Source: an uncultured Acidimicrobiales bacterium (GTDB lineage: Bacteria > Actinomycetota > Acidimicrobiia > Acidimicrobiales > Bin134). Taken from it: 64,000 nucleotides of DNA. The stretch's first letter is position 1, and every line of letters starts with the position of its first letter. Below, piece after piece: positions 1-8,895 of the stretch. The translations under genes and the position numbers were made by a program. The stretch spans positions 3,745,526-3,809,525 of the forward strand of contig OX638344.1 of assembly GCA_951813555.1 (NCBI GenBank), given 5' to 3'. The notes beneath the pieces are model-generated. The model was not told the origin of the DNA. It did no database searches and saw only the letters and a list, made by a program, of their open reading frames with translations.

Positions 1-327
1 ATCGACGGCGACCTGGCCCAGAACGCGGGCAACTGGCAGTGGGTGGCCGGAACCGGACCCGATGCCGCCCCTTATTTCCGAGTGTTCAATCCGGTTTCGC
101 AGAGTCGAAAGTTCGACCCGGCGGGCCGCTACCTTCGGCACTGGCTACCAGAGTTGGCTCGTCTGGACGACAAGGAAATCCACGCTCCCTGGCTGGCCAA
201 ACCGTTGGACCTGGCCTCGGCCGATCTGACCCTTGGAGTTAGCTATCCCTACCCAATTGTCGACCACGCTGAGGCCCGCCAGCGCACCCTCGCTGCCTAT
301 AAGGGAGCATTGGGCCGGAACTCCTGA
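1..327 (+). CDS. phrB: Deoxyribodipyrimidine photolyase, C-terminal part (5' end outside window)
   Basis: The reading frame is open from base 1 and stops at 327, so only about the last 108 residues are present. The segment NAGNWQWVAGTG followed by YFRVFNP is the hallmark of the FAD-binding C-terminal domain of DNA photolyases and cryptochromes. The protein then continues through YLRHWLPEL and ends shortly after the usual proline-rich YPYPIVDH stretch. Photolyases split UV-induced cyclobutane pyrimidine dimers using light and reduced FAD. The first ATG in frame at 43 is internal, not the true start. The N-terminal antenna domain is not visible, so a cryptochrome-like variant cannot be excluded. 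Confidence 0.93.
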   Translation: MDGDLAQNAGNWQWVAGTGPDAAPYFRVFNPVSQSRKFDPAGRYLRHWLPELARLDDKEIHAPWLAKPLDLASADLTLGVSYPYPIVDHAEARQRTLAAYKGALGRNS

Positions 328-377
328 ACGAACCAGCAGGTGAACCCACCACACACTTACGTGACACCATAGGGGCA

Positions 378-1040
378 ATGAGCAGGAAGTCGGCCGAGGA
401 ACTAGGGCTCGACAGGGCCTATGCGACCGAGGGGCCGGAGGCCAACCGCGAACTGTACGCATCGTGGGCTGCCACCTACGAGTCGGGCTTCATCGTCGAC
501 AGCGGATACGTCTACCACCAGGAGGTGGTCAAGGTCTTCTGCGACAGCTTCTCTGAGCTCAGCGGCACTGTGCTTGATGTGGGCTGCGGGACCGGAATGA
601 TCGGCGGCGAGCTGGCCAAGTTGGGCGTGTCGGTCATCGACGGCATCGACATCTCGCCGGAAATGCTGGCCGAAGCCGCGGCCAAGACGTACAACGGCCG
701 CCCCGTGTACCGGCAACTCATTGAAGCCGACCTCACCAGTCGGACCGAGCTGGCCGATAGCGCCTACGCCGGCATCGTGAGCTCGGGAGCGTTCACCCAC
801 GGAATCCTCGGACCGGAGACGATTTCGGAACTGCTTCGAGCGGCCAGCCCCGGTGCACGTTTCGCGCTGGGGATCAACTCTGCCCACTTCGAAGAGTTCG
901 CCTTCGCCAATTGGCTTGAGCAGCATCAATCGGAGGGACGCATCACCGGCCTGACATGCGAGCTGCGGCCAATGTATGAGGGCGCCGACAAGGCCGATCC
1001 CGACCAGTGGACCCAAATCGCGGTGTTCTTGGCCACATGA
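378..1040 (+). CDS. Class I SAM-dependent methyltransferase
   Basis: The 220-residue protein has the Rossmann-type SAM-binding motif I, VLDVGCGTG, at about residues 65-73, and the post-I acidic motif GIDISPEML at about 88-97. The overall pattern resembles WBSCR27-like small-molecule methyltransferases, but the substrate is unknown. It lies 50 nt after the photolyase and 60 nt before a cytochrome P450. The ten bases CACCATAGGG directly before its ATG recur directly before the ATG of that P450, which suggests similar start signals. No clear Shine-Dalgarno is seen. Product tailoring together with the P450 is possible but unproven. Confidence 0.85.
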   Translation: MSRKSAEELGLDRAYATEGPEANRELYASWAATYESGFIVDSGYVYHQEVVKVFCDSFSELSGTVLDVGCGTGMIGGELAKLGVSVIDGIDISPEMLAEAAAKTYNGRPVYRQLIEADLTSRTELADSAYAGIVSSGAFTHGILGPETISELLRAASPGARFALGINSAHFEEFAFANWLEQHQSEGRITGLTCELRPMYEGADKADPDQWTQIAVFLAT

Positions 1041-1100
1041 TCGCAGCGGTCGGGCCGCTCAGCCGAGTAGTTCGCTCCGGCAACATGGCACCATAGGGCC

Positions 1101-2327
1101 ATGAACTTGACGTCCGATCCGCTCCCCAGCACCGAAGAGGTACACGCGTTCGACCCCTTCGCCCATCTGGAAGACGTTCCCTATGACACGCTGGCCGGTC
1201 TGAGGGCCGAGTGCCCGGTGGCCCGCACTCCCACTGGGTGGTACCTCACCAAGTTCGACGAGGTGCTGGACGCGACCAAAGACGTGGAGACCTTCGTATC
1301 CAGTTTCCGGGATCCCGGGGTGGTGGTGCCCGAGGAGGAGAAGCTGATCAGCGAGATCGCCGAGCCCCGCCACGGCAAGGTGCGGCGAATCATCAACGCC
1401 ACTGTGGCCCATCACAAGTCGATGCGGGCCGAGCCGTTCGTGCGGGATCTGTGCCACCAATATCTCGATCCGATCCTGGAGCGAGGCCACGGCGAGTTGG
1501 TGGCCGAGTTCATCACCCCGGTGCCCATCAATGTGATCTCCCACCTCATCGGCGTGCCCGCCGACGACTGGGCGCAGTTCCACGCCTGGACCGACGAGGT
1601 GGTGAACGGCACCTACTCCCGCACCAATCGCAACGAGCGGGGCGAGGGCCTGGCTGGTGCCCATCCCGAGTTCTGCGCCTACATCGACGCCCTGATCGCC
1701 GATCGGCGGGCCAGCGACGAGGCCCCCGACGACCTGGTCACCCGCCTCATCGCCACCGAGATCGAGGGCCACCGGCTCACCGACGTTGAAATCCGCACCC
1801 AGCTGGCTTTCCTTATCATGTCAGGCAATGAGACCACCCGGCACCTGATCGGCAACCTGTTGTGGCGCATCATCAGCGACCCTGGGCTGTTCGCCACTCT
1901 CAAAGCCAATAGGGGTCTGTGTGAGCGGGCAGTGGAGGAATCGCTGCGGCTCGACTCCCCAGTCCACATGCTCCTGCGGGACTGCACCGCCGACACCGAT
2001 GTGTTTGGGGTGCCCATGAACCAAGGCGACAAGATCGTGTTCGGCGTGTCATCGGCCAACCGGGACGAGGACTACTTCGACGATCCCGACCAGTTCCGCC
2101 TCGACCGGGAGCGCCCCAAAGACCATGTCGCCTTCGGCGGCGGCCCCCACATCTGTCCCGGCGCCAGCCTGGCCCGCCTGGAGGGCCGAGTGGCGCTGGA
2201 GGTGTTCTTGGACCGAGTTGCGGCCGCCGAGCTGGCTCCCGGCTGCATCCGCAAAAAGACCCCGGTGTTCTGGGCCAACGGACCCGACCGCCTAGACGCC
2301 TTCTTGACCCCCGAACCCGTTGGCTGA
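1101..2327 (+). CDS. Cytochrome P450
   Basis: The 408-residue soluble bacterial P450 shows the I-helix oxygen-activation motif GNETTR at about residues 240-246, the ExxR motif in EESLR near 279, and the heme-ligand loop FGGGPHICPGAS with the proximal Cys near residue 352. Class I bacterial P450s take electrons from ferredoxin; no ferredoxin gene is adjacent. The stop codon overlaps by 8 nt the TTG start of the following methyltransferase, implying co-transcription and translational coupling. The substrate cannot be read from sequence. A second, different P450 lies at 47639. Confidence 0.95.
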   Translation: MNLTSDPLPSTEEVHAFDPFAHLEDVPYDTLAGLRAECPVARTPTGWYLTKFDEVLDATKDVETFVSSFRDPGVVVPEEEKLISEIAEPRHGKVRRIINATVAHHKSMRAEPFVRDLCHQYLDPILERGHGELVAEFITPVPINVISHLIGVPADDWAQFHAWTDEVVNGTYSRTNRNERGEGLAGAHPEFCAYIDALIADRRASDEAPDDLVTRLIATEIEGHRLTDVEIRTQLAFLIMSGNETTRHLIGNLLWRIISDPGLFATLKANRGLCERAVEESLRLDSPVHMLLRDCTADTDVFGVPMNQGDKIVFGVSSANRDEDYFDDPDQFRLDRERPKDHVAFGGGPHICPGASLARLEGRVALEVFLDRVAAAELAPGCIRKKTPVFWANGPDRLDAFLTPEPVG

Positions 2328-3135
2328 CCAACTGCCCGAGGGCGAAAGGTACACCCACGGCTACCACCAGGTGATCGTGGGGTCGTATACCCGGCGCACT
2401 GCTGAGACCTGTGCCGCATTTCTGCTGCCCCGGCTGAAGCCTGAAACCGTGGTCCTCGACGTGGGGTGCGGCCCCGGCACCATCACCGCCGGCTTGGCCC
2501 GCCACGCTGGGAAGGTGGTGGGCCTGGACAAGTCGGCCGAGATGGTGGAGGAGGCCCGCAACCACGCCGCTGACTGTGGGCTGGCCAACACGTCTTTCGA
2601 AGTAGGCTCGGTCTACGAGCTGCCCTGGGACGACGCCAGCTTCGACGTGGTGTACGCCCATCAGCTGCTCCAGCACCTGTCCGAGCCGGTCGGGGCGCTG
2701 CGAGAGGCCCGACGGGTGCTGCGGCCCGGCGGACTGGTGGCAGTGCGAGACTCCGACTACGGCACCATGGTGCATGCCCCGGTGTACTCGGCCATCGAGC
2801 GCTGGCGGGACCTCTACCACCAGGTGGCCGAGGCCAACGGCGGCGAGGCCGACGCCGGTCGATATCTGCTGTCGTGGGTGACCAAGGCCGGCTTCACCAA
2901 TGTCGAGACCACCGCCAGCACCACCGCCCATACCGACCAAGAGGGTCGGACTGTTTGGGGCGAGATGTGGGCGGTACGAGTGGCCGAGAGCGATTTCGCA
3001 GACCACGCGGTGGAAAACGGGCTGGCCACGAGGGGCGAACTGCAAGAGATCTCCAACGCCTTTCGCCAATGGGCCGCTCAGCCCGACGGCTTTTGGGCCT
3101 GGGTAAACGGCGAGGTGATCGGCGTCTGCCCCTAA
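2320..3135 (+). CDS. SAM-dependent methyltransferase, UbiE-like
   Basis: The 271-residue protein has motif I VLDVGCGPGTI at about residues 45-55, the acidic motif VVGLDKSAEMVEEA, and the motif IV-like VVYAHQLLQHL followed by LRPGG, typical of methyltransferase fold family 11. The start is TTG at 2320, inside the last codons of the upstream P450, so the two are probably translationally coupled. P450-methyltransferase pairing suggests oxidation followed by O-methylation of a small molecule, but no other biosynthetic genes are visible. Confidence 0.88.
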   Translation: MADQLPEGERYTHGYHQVIVGSYTRRTAETCAAFLLPRLKPETVVLDVGCGPGTITAGLARHAGKVVGLDKSAEMVEEARNHAADCGLANTSFEVGSVYELPWDDASFDVVYAHQLLQHLSEPVGALREARRVLRPGGLVAVRDSDYGTMVHAPVYSAIERWRDLYHQVAEANGGEADAGRYLLSWVTKAGFTNVETTASTTAHTDQEGRTVWGEMWAVRVAESDFADHAVENGLATRGELQEISNAFRQWAAQPDGFWAWVNGEVIGVCP

Positions 3136-3540
3136 TCAGCCCTTGATGGTTAAGAACTCCAGCAGGTTGCCGTCGGGGTCGCGGAAGTAGACGGACTGGC
3201 CGCGTTCACCGTTGCTAGCGGGGCGGGGGGCGGGGCCTTCGATGACCTCGATGCCGCGTTCGGCCAGGTGGGCTTGAGCTTCGGCGATGGTTGCGCCCCA
3301 GCGGAAGCACAGGTCTACCGAGCCCGGGGTAGGGAGTCGGGCGTGGGGGGAGGCCGGGGCGGCGCCGGGATGCACGTTGATGCGGTTGGCCCCCACCTGC
3401 ATCATCACGATCGGCATTTTCCCGGCCCGGAACTCCTCCAGGTACATGGGCTCGGCCCCCAGAACCTCGCCGTAGAAGGCCACGGTGGCCTCCACGTCGG
3501 CCACGGTGATGGCCAGATGGTCGAATCCCTCAACGCTCAT
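3136..3540 (-). CDS. VOC family (glyoxalase/dioxygenase-fold) protein
   Basis: The 134-residue protein starts with FDHLAITVADVEATVAFY and ends with SVYFRDPDGNLLEFL, the two paired beta-alpha-beta-beta-beta modules of the vicinal oxygen chelate superfamily. The His in DHLAI and the Glu in LLEFL sit where metal ligands are found in glyoxalase I-type enzymes. The substrate is unknown. It overlaps by 4 nt the end of the upstream SDR gene on the same strand, so both are read from one transcript. Confidence 0.88.
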   Translation of the reverse strand: MSVEGFDHLAITVADVEATVAFYGEVLGAEPMYLEEFRAGKMPIVMMQVGANRINVHPGAAPASPHARLPTPGSVDLCFRWGATIAEAQAHLAERGIEVIEGPAPRPASNGERGQSVYFRDPDGNLLEFLTIKG

Positions 3541-4292
3541 GTTGTCTCCGTTCGCAAGGGGATGCCCGCAGTGGATCCCCCGTCGATGATGTACTCGTGG
3601 CCTGTCTGGTACGACGCCGCGTCCGACACCAGATAGCAGGCCAGATCGGCCACCTCGGCGGCCACTCCGGCCCGTCGCAAAGGCACATGGCCGAACAGTT
3701 CGGGGCGCCCGTGGCGATCGGCCGACAGCATGGCGGTCTCGATGGGGCCGGGGTGGATCGAGTTCACCCTGATTCCCTTCGGTCCCAACTCAACAGCCGC
3801 CACTTTCGTCAGCCCTCGCACCGCCCACTTGGTGCCTCCATAAGCCGCGTGATGGGGAATTCCATTCATGCCGGCGATTGATGAGATGTTGACGATCCCC
3901 CCACCCCCGGCCTCGGCCATGGGATTGGCCACGCTTTGGATGCCCAGGAAGGTGCCCAGATAGTTAACTTCCCAGATTCGGCGCAGGCTCTCGGGGGTTT
4001 CCTCGGCAATGGGGGCGGTCCAGTGGATGGCGGCGTTGTTCACCAGTGCCCGCAGCGGGCCCCGCTCCACCGCGGCGGCCACCACCCGGGCCCAGTCATC
4101 GGGCGAGGACACATCGTGATGCAGGTACAAAGCCTGATCTCCCAGCTCGGCGGCCACCTTTTCCCCCTGCTCGTCGAGCACATCGCCCATCACCACGAAT
4201 GCACCCTCATCCACAAATTTCCGGGCCTCGGCCTCGCCCTGCCCTCGGGCCCCCCCGGTCACAATCGCCACCCGTCCATCAAGGCATCCCAT
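3537..4292 (-). CDS. Short-chain dehydrogenase/reductase (SDR)
   Basis: The 251-residue classical SDR has the cofactor motif TGGARGQGEAEA near the N terminus, NNAAIHW as the NNAG variant, NISSIAG with the catalytic Ser, and YGGTK supplying the YxxxK catalytic pair. The C-terminal IDGGST is also typical. It is the first gene of a two-gene unit with the VOC protein. Before the ATG, reading the minus strand, TAGAAC lies 6 nt from the start, similar to the leaderless pattern seen elsewhere here, although the last base is not T. The alcohol or keto substrate is not predictable. Confidence 0.92.
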   Translation of the reverse strand: MGCLDGRVAIVTGGARGQGEAEARKFVDEGAFVVMGDVLDEQGEKVAAELGDQALYLHHDVSSPDDWARVVAAAVERGPLRALVNNAAIHWTAPIAEETPESLRRIWEVNYLGTFLGIQSVANPMAEAGGGGIVNISSIAGMNGIPHHAAYGGTKWAVRGLTKVAAVELGPKGIRVNSIHPGPIETAMLSADRHGRPELFGHVPLRRAGVAAEVADLACYLVSDAASYQTGHEYIIDGGSTAGIPLRTETT

Positions 4293-4327
4293 GGCGACGT
4301 TCTAGCCCAAAACCGACTTCCAGGCTC

Positions 4328-4333
4328 TAGTCT
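4328..4333 (+). promoter_or_regulatory. Candidate -10 hexamer for a leaderless transcript
   Basis: TAGTCT lies exactly 6 nt before the GTG start at 4340, and no Shine-Dalgarno is present. The same hexamer and spacing recur before the esterase start at 34844. An actinobacterial TANNNT -10 at this distance puts the transcription start on the start codon. Confidence 0.5.
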
Positions 4334-4339
4334 GAAGCT

Positions 4340-4714
4340 GTGAGCGCATGGTTGCTGGCGTTCGCCATAGCACTCGTGCACGGGCTGCTGGCCGTCTTCC
4401 TCATCGTGGGCGCTCCACTAGCAGCCCGCAAGCCCCGGTTGATGAAGTGGTATCTGGTCGCGCTGGTGCCAACCGGCGTGGTGAACCTCACCGGGCAGCC
4501 GTGTCCGCTCACCGTTTGGGAGAAGCACTTCTGGCGCCTCGCCGGCGAGACACCGTACCGAGGGGGCTTCATTTCCCAGTACTTCATCGAGCCGTTCTAC
4601 GCTCCCGGTCTGAGGCCCGGCGACGAGACCATCCTGCTGGTCAGCATGGTGGTCTGGTGCCTTTTCTGGCTGGGATACTCCGCCATTGTGCGACTGCGGC
4701 TGCGGAGCGGCTGA
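4340..4714 (+). CDS. DUF2784 family membrane protein
   Basis: The 124-residue protein has hydrophobic segments at about residues 3-25, 36-52 and 95-115. It carries the DUF2784 signature CPLTVWEK followed by a Tyr-Gly-Gly-Phe-Ile element (YRGGFISQY) and FIEPFYAP. The family is widespread but of unknown function; the charged WEK motif between membrane segments is its most conserved part. The GTG start is favoured because a -10-like hexamer sits 6 nt upstream. Its end is followed about 40 nt later by the next gene on the same strand. Confidence 0.85.
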   Translation: MSAWLLAFAIALVHGLLAVFLIVGAPLAARKPRLMKWYLVALVPTGVVNLTGQPCPLTVWEKHFWRLAGETPYRGGFISQYFIEPFYAPGLRPGDETILLVSMVVWCLFWLGYSAIVRLRLRSG

Positions 4715-4742
4715 CGCCCCGACCAATTCACTGATGGACCGC

Positions 4743-4748
4743 TATGGT
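4743..4748 (+). promoter_or_regulatory. Candidate -10 hexamer for a leaderless transcript
   Basis: TATGGT ends 6 nt before the ATG at 4755 and fits TANNNT. It decides between several in-frame starts (4686, 4734, 4755) in favour of 4755. Confidence 0.5.
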
Positions 4749-4754
4749 GCAGCC

Positions 4755-5714
4755 ATGCCGTATCCGAAATCAGTTCTGGACATCGCCGCCCGCATCAACA
4801 ATTGGGGACGATGGGGAGAGGATGACCAGATCGGAACGCTCAACTTCCTCACCGATGAGGTGGTGAAGGAGGCGGCCCAGTGCATCCGCACCGGCAAGCG
4901 CATCTCGCTGGCTTATCCCCTGCACAAAGACGGCCTCCAGACCGGTGTCATCCCTGGCCGGGTAAACCCGCTGAAGACGATGGTGTCGCTCAACCACGGC
5001 ATGCTGGGCGACCCTGACATGTTCCACACCAGCGATGATGTGGTCACCATGGGCCTGCAATGCGCTACCCACTGGGACGGGCTGTGCCATGCCATGTACG
5101 GGGGCAAGCTCTACAACGGCCACGACGCCTCCACCATCACCGAATGGGGGGCATCGGTGTGCGGCATCGAGCAGGTCAAGAGCCTCACCGGGCGGGGCGT
5201 GCTGCTGGACATCGCCAAACTCCACGGTGTGGACGTGCTGGAGCCGGGCCATGCCGTCGGCTACGACGACCTGACCAACGCGGCCGAAGCCCAGGGAGTG
5301 GAGATCCGCACCGGCGACATCATCCTGGTGCGCACCGGCCTGTTCGCCTTCGCCAAGGCCGGCGACCTCGACAACTACTACGGCGAGCCCATCCCCGAGA
5401 TGGGGATCGTCCGCTCAGCCGGCATCGGGGTGACGGCCTGCGAGTGGTTCTACGACAACAACATCGCCGCGGTGGCCACCGACAACATCGTGTTCGAGGT
5501 ACTGCCCTTTGACCCGGATTTCGAAGGGGCGATCATCGCCATTCACTGCCTCAACCTGGTGGATATGGGCCTCACCCAAGGCCAGAACTGGGATCTGGAG
5601 GAGCTGGCCGCCGACTGCGCCGCTGACGGCCGATACGACTTCTTCTTGGAGGCATCGCCCCAGCCGTTCGTCGGCGGACTCGGATCACCGGTCAACCCAG
5701 TGGCCATCAAGTAG
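4755..5714 (+). CDS. Cyclase family protein (kynurenine formamidase-like metal hydrolase)
   Basis: The 319-residue protein belongs to the cyclase/KynB-like fold (PF04199 type): GRWGEDDQIGTLNFLT near the N terminus, the metal-binding segment ATHWDGLCHAMY (normally HxGTHxDAPxH), and later GDIILVRTG and HCLNLVDMGL. Family members hydrolyse N-formylkynurenine or related amides and lactones using zinc or manganese. This one belongs to the longer subgroup common in soil and marine bacteria whose substrate is undefined. Its last codons and stop are inside a 38-bp direct repeat whose second copy lies 75 bp downstream. Confidence 0.85.
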   Translation: MPYPKSVLDIAARINNWGRWGEDDQIGTLNFLTDEVVKEAAQCIRTGKRISLAYPLHKDGLQTGVIPGRVNPLKTMVSLNHGMLGDPDMFHTSDDVVTMGLQCATHWDGLCHAMYGGKLYNGHDASTITEWGASVCGIEQVKSLTGRGVLLDIAKLHGVDVLEPGHAVGYDDLTNAAEAQGVEIRTGDIILVRTGLFAFAKAGDLDNYYGEPIPEMGIVRSAGIGVTACEWFYDNNIAAVATDNIVFEVLPFDPDFEGAIIAIHCLNLVDMGLTQGQNWDLEELAADCAADGRYDFFLEASPQPFVGGLGSPVNPVAIK

Positions 5715-5737
5715 CAAGATCTGGTCTCCAAGCTCAG
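5700..5737. repeat. 38-bp direct repeat, copy 1
   Basis: This copy begins in the last four codons of the cyclase gene (encoding VAIK and the stop) and runs into the intergenic space. It is matched with a single mismatch by 5775-5812, 75 bp away. Confidence 0.9.
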
Positions 5738-5774
5738 CTGGAAAGACAGAGCCCCCACTGCGGCCAGCCCCACC

Positions 5775-5812
5775 GTGGCCATCAAGTAGCAAAATCTGGT
5801 CTCCAAGCTCAG
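5775..5812. repeat. 38-bp direct repeat, copy 2
   Basis: Matches 5700-5737 with one A/G difference. It again encodes VAIK-stop in the forward direction and reaches the stop codon of the convergent cobQ gene, so the copied tail of the cyclase gene now abuts cobQ. Confidence 0.9.
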
Positions 5813-7266
5813 GCCAACGTGCCTACCCGCTCTTCGAGCTGGGACAGGTCGAGGTTGTCTCGCAGGGTGTCGGCCAGCCGATTCAGATCTCGCTGCCAGC
5901 GTTCCTGCAAATCCTCTCCCGGAGACGCCTTCCAGCCCAGCCACTCCTCTAACACCGCATGGCGGTAGTCAGCCCGATCGAACAGCCCGTGCACATAGGT
6001 GCCCATCACCCGCCCGTCATCCGACTGGGCGACAAAGGGATAGAGCATCGGATCTGGCGAACTCTCGCCGTGGCGGATCTCGTAGCCGGAAAAATCCAGT
6101 TCAGCAGGCCAACGAGCCCGGCCGGAGGTGGTGTGGACCAGCTTCTCGGGCTTGAGCTCGGCTTCCACCGGAAGCCAACCCAGCCCCTGGGTCTCTGCCG
6201 GCCCCTCAATGCCAAGGGGATCGAGGATGCGCTCACCGAGCATCTGAAGCCCCCCGCACAGGCCGAGCACCCGGCCGCCGTACCGAACATGGCGCTCCAG
6301 AGCTTCCACCCAGCCGTTTTGGCGGAGCCACGACAAGTCGGCAGCCACTGCCTTGGACCCGGGCAGCGCTACTAAATCAAACCCGGCGAGAGATTGAGAA
6401 TCGTCCACCCAGCTGAAGTCGATTCTCGGATCGGCCGCAAACGGATCCAGGTCGGCGGTGTTGCTGGCCCGCGGATAGTGGATCCCACCCACCCGCAACT
6501 CAGCCGGGCGACTTGCAAGCTGGCTATTGCCGCGGCCCTCCCGGAACGAATATGGCGCGTCTTCTTCGGGCAGCGCCAGATCGTGAAGATAGGGCACACA
6601 GCCCAGCAGCGGTCGTTGTGTTCGCTCCACCAGCCAGTCGCACGCGTCGCCCAGCAAAGAGGCTTCGCCCCGAAAGCGATTGATCACCAGGGCCTCCACC
6701 AATTGGCGATCAGGCGGATCGAGCGCGTCCATCGTGCCGAGCAAGGACGCGAACACGCCACCGCGGTCAATGTCGCCGATCAGCCAAACCGGTACATCTG
6801 CGGCCTGGGCAAATCCCATGTTGGCAATGTCCCCAGTCCTCAGATTGGGTTCAGCCGGCGAGCCTGCTCCCTCGACCAAGACGAAGTCGTGCTCCTGGCA
6901 CAAGCGGGTGAAGGCGGCCAGCACTTCGGGCAAGAGCCCTTCTAGATCCTCCCGAAACCGATTGGCCAACAGTGTCCCCCGTACTTGGCCGGAAACCACC
7001 AGCTGGGCCTGTCGGTCGGCTTCGGGCTTGAGCAGTACCGGGTTCATGTCGACCGTCGGTTCCAGGCCGCTGGCGAACGCTTGCAGGGACTGGGCCCGGC
7101 CGATCTCGCCTCCCGAGGGACAGGCTGCCGAGGCGTTGCTCATGTTCTGGGGTTTGAATGGGGCGACGGAAACACCCGAGCGGGCCAGTAGGCGGCACAG
7201 CCCAGCAGTGAGCAGAGACTTGCCGACGCCCGAAGCCGTCCCCTGGAGCATCAGCGCTTTGGTCAC
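5809..7266 (-). CDS. cobQ: Cobyric acid synthase (glutamine-hydrolysing)
   Basis: The 485-residue enzyme amidates the b, d, e and g carboxylates of adenosylcobyrinic acid in cobalamin synthesis. The N-terminal dethiobiotin-synthetase-like ATPase half begins with [12 protein letters not shown] and continues with [15 protein letters not shown] and VEGAGSPAE. The C-terminal glutamine amidotransferase half has the nucleophile elbow [12 protein letters not shown] and the late catalytic His in GTYVHGLFD. The length is normal for CobQ. Its start overlaps the stop of the MFS gene by 4 nt. No other cobalamin genes and no cobalamin riboswitch are visible nearby, so the pathway is encoded elsewhere. Confidence 0.96.
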   Translation of the reverse strand: MTKALMLQGTASGVGKSLLTAGLCRLLARSGVSVAPFKPQNMSNASAACPSGGEIGRAQSLQAFASGLEPTVDMNPVLLKPEADRQAQLVVSGQVRGTLLANRFREDLEGLLPEVLAAFTRLCQEHDFVLVEGAGSPAEPNLRTGDIANMGFAQAADVPVWLIGDIDRGGVFASLLGTMDALDPPDRQLVEALVINRFRGEASLLGDACDWLVERTQRPLLGCVPYLHDLALPEEDAPYSFREGRGNSQLASRPAELRVGGIHYPRASNTADLDPFAADPRIDFSWVDDSQSLAGFDLVALPGSKAVAADLSWLRQNGWVEALERHVRYGGRVLGLCGGLQMLGERILDPLGIEGPAETQGLGWLPVEAELKPEKLVHTTSGRARWPAELDFSGYEIRHGESSPDPMLYPFVAQSDDGRVMGTYVHGLFDRADYRHAVLEEWLGWKASPGEDLQERWQRDLNRLADTLRDNLDLSQLEERVGTLA

Positions 7267-8861
7267 AGGCCAGAAGTAGGCGCTTCTCGATTGGCGGCTG
7301 CCTCGGCGCGCTCCTCTTCGGAGCGGATTTGTTGGCGCAGCGGGATCTGGCGGATGAAGAGGGCGGCCAGAACACCCAAGGCGATGACCGGCGCCCCCAC
7401 GATGAAGCAGCGCTGCACCCCTACCGAGAACGACTCCAGCACGACATCAACAATGGAGGGATCCTGGATGGCTCGGATCTGCTGGGGGCTGCCCAACAGC
7501 TTCTCGGGATCGGGCAGTGTCGCTAGCTGGGTGGGAGTCACTTTGGACTCCAGGGAGGAATTGAGTCCGGCGGCGTAGATGGCGCCCATAACGGCCGCCC
7601 CGATGGTGCCGCCCAGCGACCGCACAAAGTTGGTGGCAGCGCTCACCATGCCGATGTCGCGATGGGGGCTGGCGTTCTGCACTACCAGCACCAGCACCGG
7701 CATGGTCATGCCCAGCCCCAGGCCGATAACGAACACCATGAGCCCAACCTGAACCTGAGTAATGCCTTGGTCCAAGAACAGCGCCAGTAGCGCCATCCCG
7801 GAGGTCATCAGCGCGGTGCCCAGCACCAAGAACTCCTTGTAGCGCCCGAACAGGGTGAGCAGCCTCCCCGATACGACCGACGTGAAGATGATGCCGATGA
7901 ACATGGGCATCATGTTGAGCCCCGAGCCGGTGGCGCTCACCCCCGAAACCACTTGCAAGAACACCGGGATGAACAGGGTGGCCCCGAACATGACCAGCCC
8001 GATGAGCAGCATCACCACCATGGACCAGCGCACGACGTCGTTGGAATACAGACGAGGGGGAAGGATTGGATCCTCAGCTCGGGTCTCCCACCAGAAGAAC
8101 GCGGGCAGCAAGACGGCCGATGCCAAGAGGATTAGGACCATCCCTGTCGACGACCAGGCCAACTGGTTGCCACCGAGGCTGAGCGCGATCAGCAGCGGGG
8201 TGAATCCGGCGATGAGCAGCCCGGCACCCAGCCAATCGATCGGGCGGGACACCACGTCGAGGCGCACGTTGAACAGCACCGCGATGGCCACCATCGAGAT
8301 CAGGCCCACGGGGACGTTCACGTAGAACACCCAGCGCCAACTCAAGTGGTCGACAAAGAACCCGCCGATGAGCGGACCGGCCACGCTGGCCGTCCCGAAT
8401 GTTCCCGCGATGTACCCCTGGTAGCGGCCCCGCTCGTTGGGGGCCACCACGTCGCCCACGATGGCCATGGGCAGGGCCAGAAGGCCGCCGCCGGCCACCC
8501 CCTGCAACGCCCGGAACAACACGAGCTGCAACATTGTCTGCGACAGGCCGGCCAGCGCCGAGGTGATGATGAAGAAGCCGATGGTGATCTGGAACACCAG
8601 CTTGCGGCCGTAGATATCGCTGAGCTTGCCGATGAGCGGGGTGGAGATGGTGCCGGTCAGCAGATAAGAGGTTATGACCCAGGCCACCTGGTCTTGGCCG
8701 CCCAGCTCGCCGGCGATAGTGGGCACTGCGGTGGCCAGTACCGAGTTGTCCAGCGCAGCCAGGAACATCCCGGTCATCAGCGCGATCATGATGATGTGGA
8801 CCTGGCGGGGGGCGAGTTCCTCCGCCTCCACCAACTCGGGATTGAACAGGCGGGCCCTCAT
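7263..8861 (-). CDS. MFS drug transporter, DHA2 (EmrB/QacA) family
   Basis: The 532-residue protein has about 14 predicted membrane segments. [22 protein letters not shown] is the start of DHA2 transmembrane segment 1 with its characteristic Asp; [10 protein letters not shown] is the MFS motif A; and [23 protein letters not shown] is the motif C/D region seen in EmrB-type pumps. These proteins export hydrophobic drugs by proton antiport. It sits between an acyl-CoA synthetase gene (34 nt upstream) and cobQ (4-nt overlap). A second pump of the same family is at 36242. Confidence 0.93.
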   Translation of the reverse strand: MRARLFNPELVEAEELAPRQVHIIMIALMTGMFLAALDNSVLATAVPTIAGELGGQDQVAWVITSYLLTGTISTPLIGKLSDIYGRKLVFQITIGFFIITSALAGLSQTMLQLVLFRALQGVAGGGLLALPMAIVGDVVAPNERGRYQGYIAGTFGTASVAGPLIGGFFVDHLSWRWVFYVNVPVGLISMVAIAVLFNVRLDVVSRPIDWLGAGLLIAGFTPLLIALSLGGNQLAWSSTGMVLILLASAVLLPAFFWWETRAEDPILPPRLYSNDVVRWSMVVMLLIGLVMFGATLFIPVFLQVVSGVSATGSGLNMMPMFIGIIFTSVVSGRLLTLFGRYKEFLVLGTALMTSGMALLALFLDQGITQVQVGLMVFVIGLGLGMTMPVLVLVVQNASPHRDIGMVSAATNFVRSLGGTIGAAVMGAIYAAGLNSSLESKVTPTQLATLPDPEKLLGSPQQIRAIQDPSIVDVVLESFSVGVQRCFIVGAPVIALGVLAALFIRQIPLRQQIRSEEERAEAAANREAPTSGL

Positions 8862-8895
8862 CTCAACCGGCCCTTCAGATCAACCCGTCCACCGC

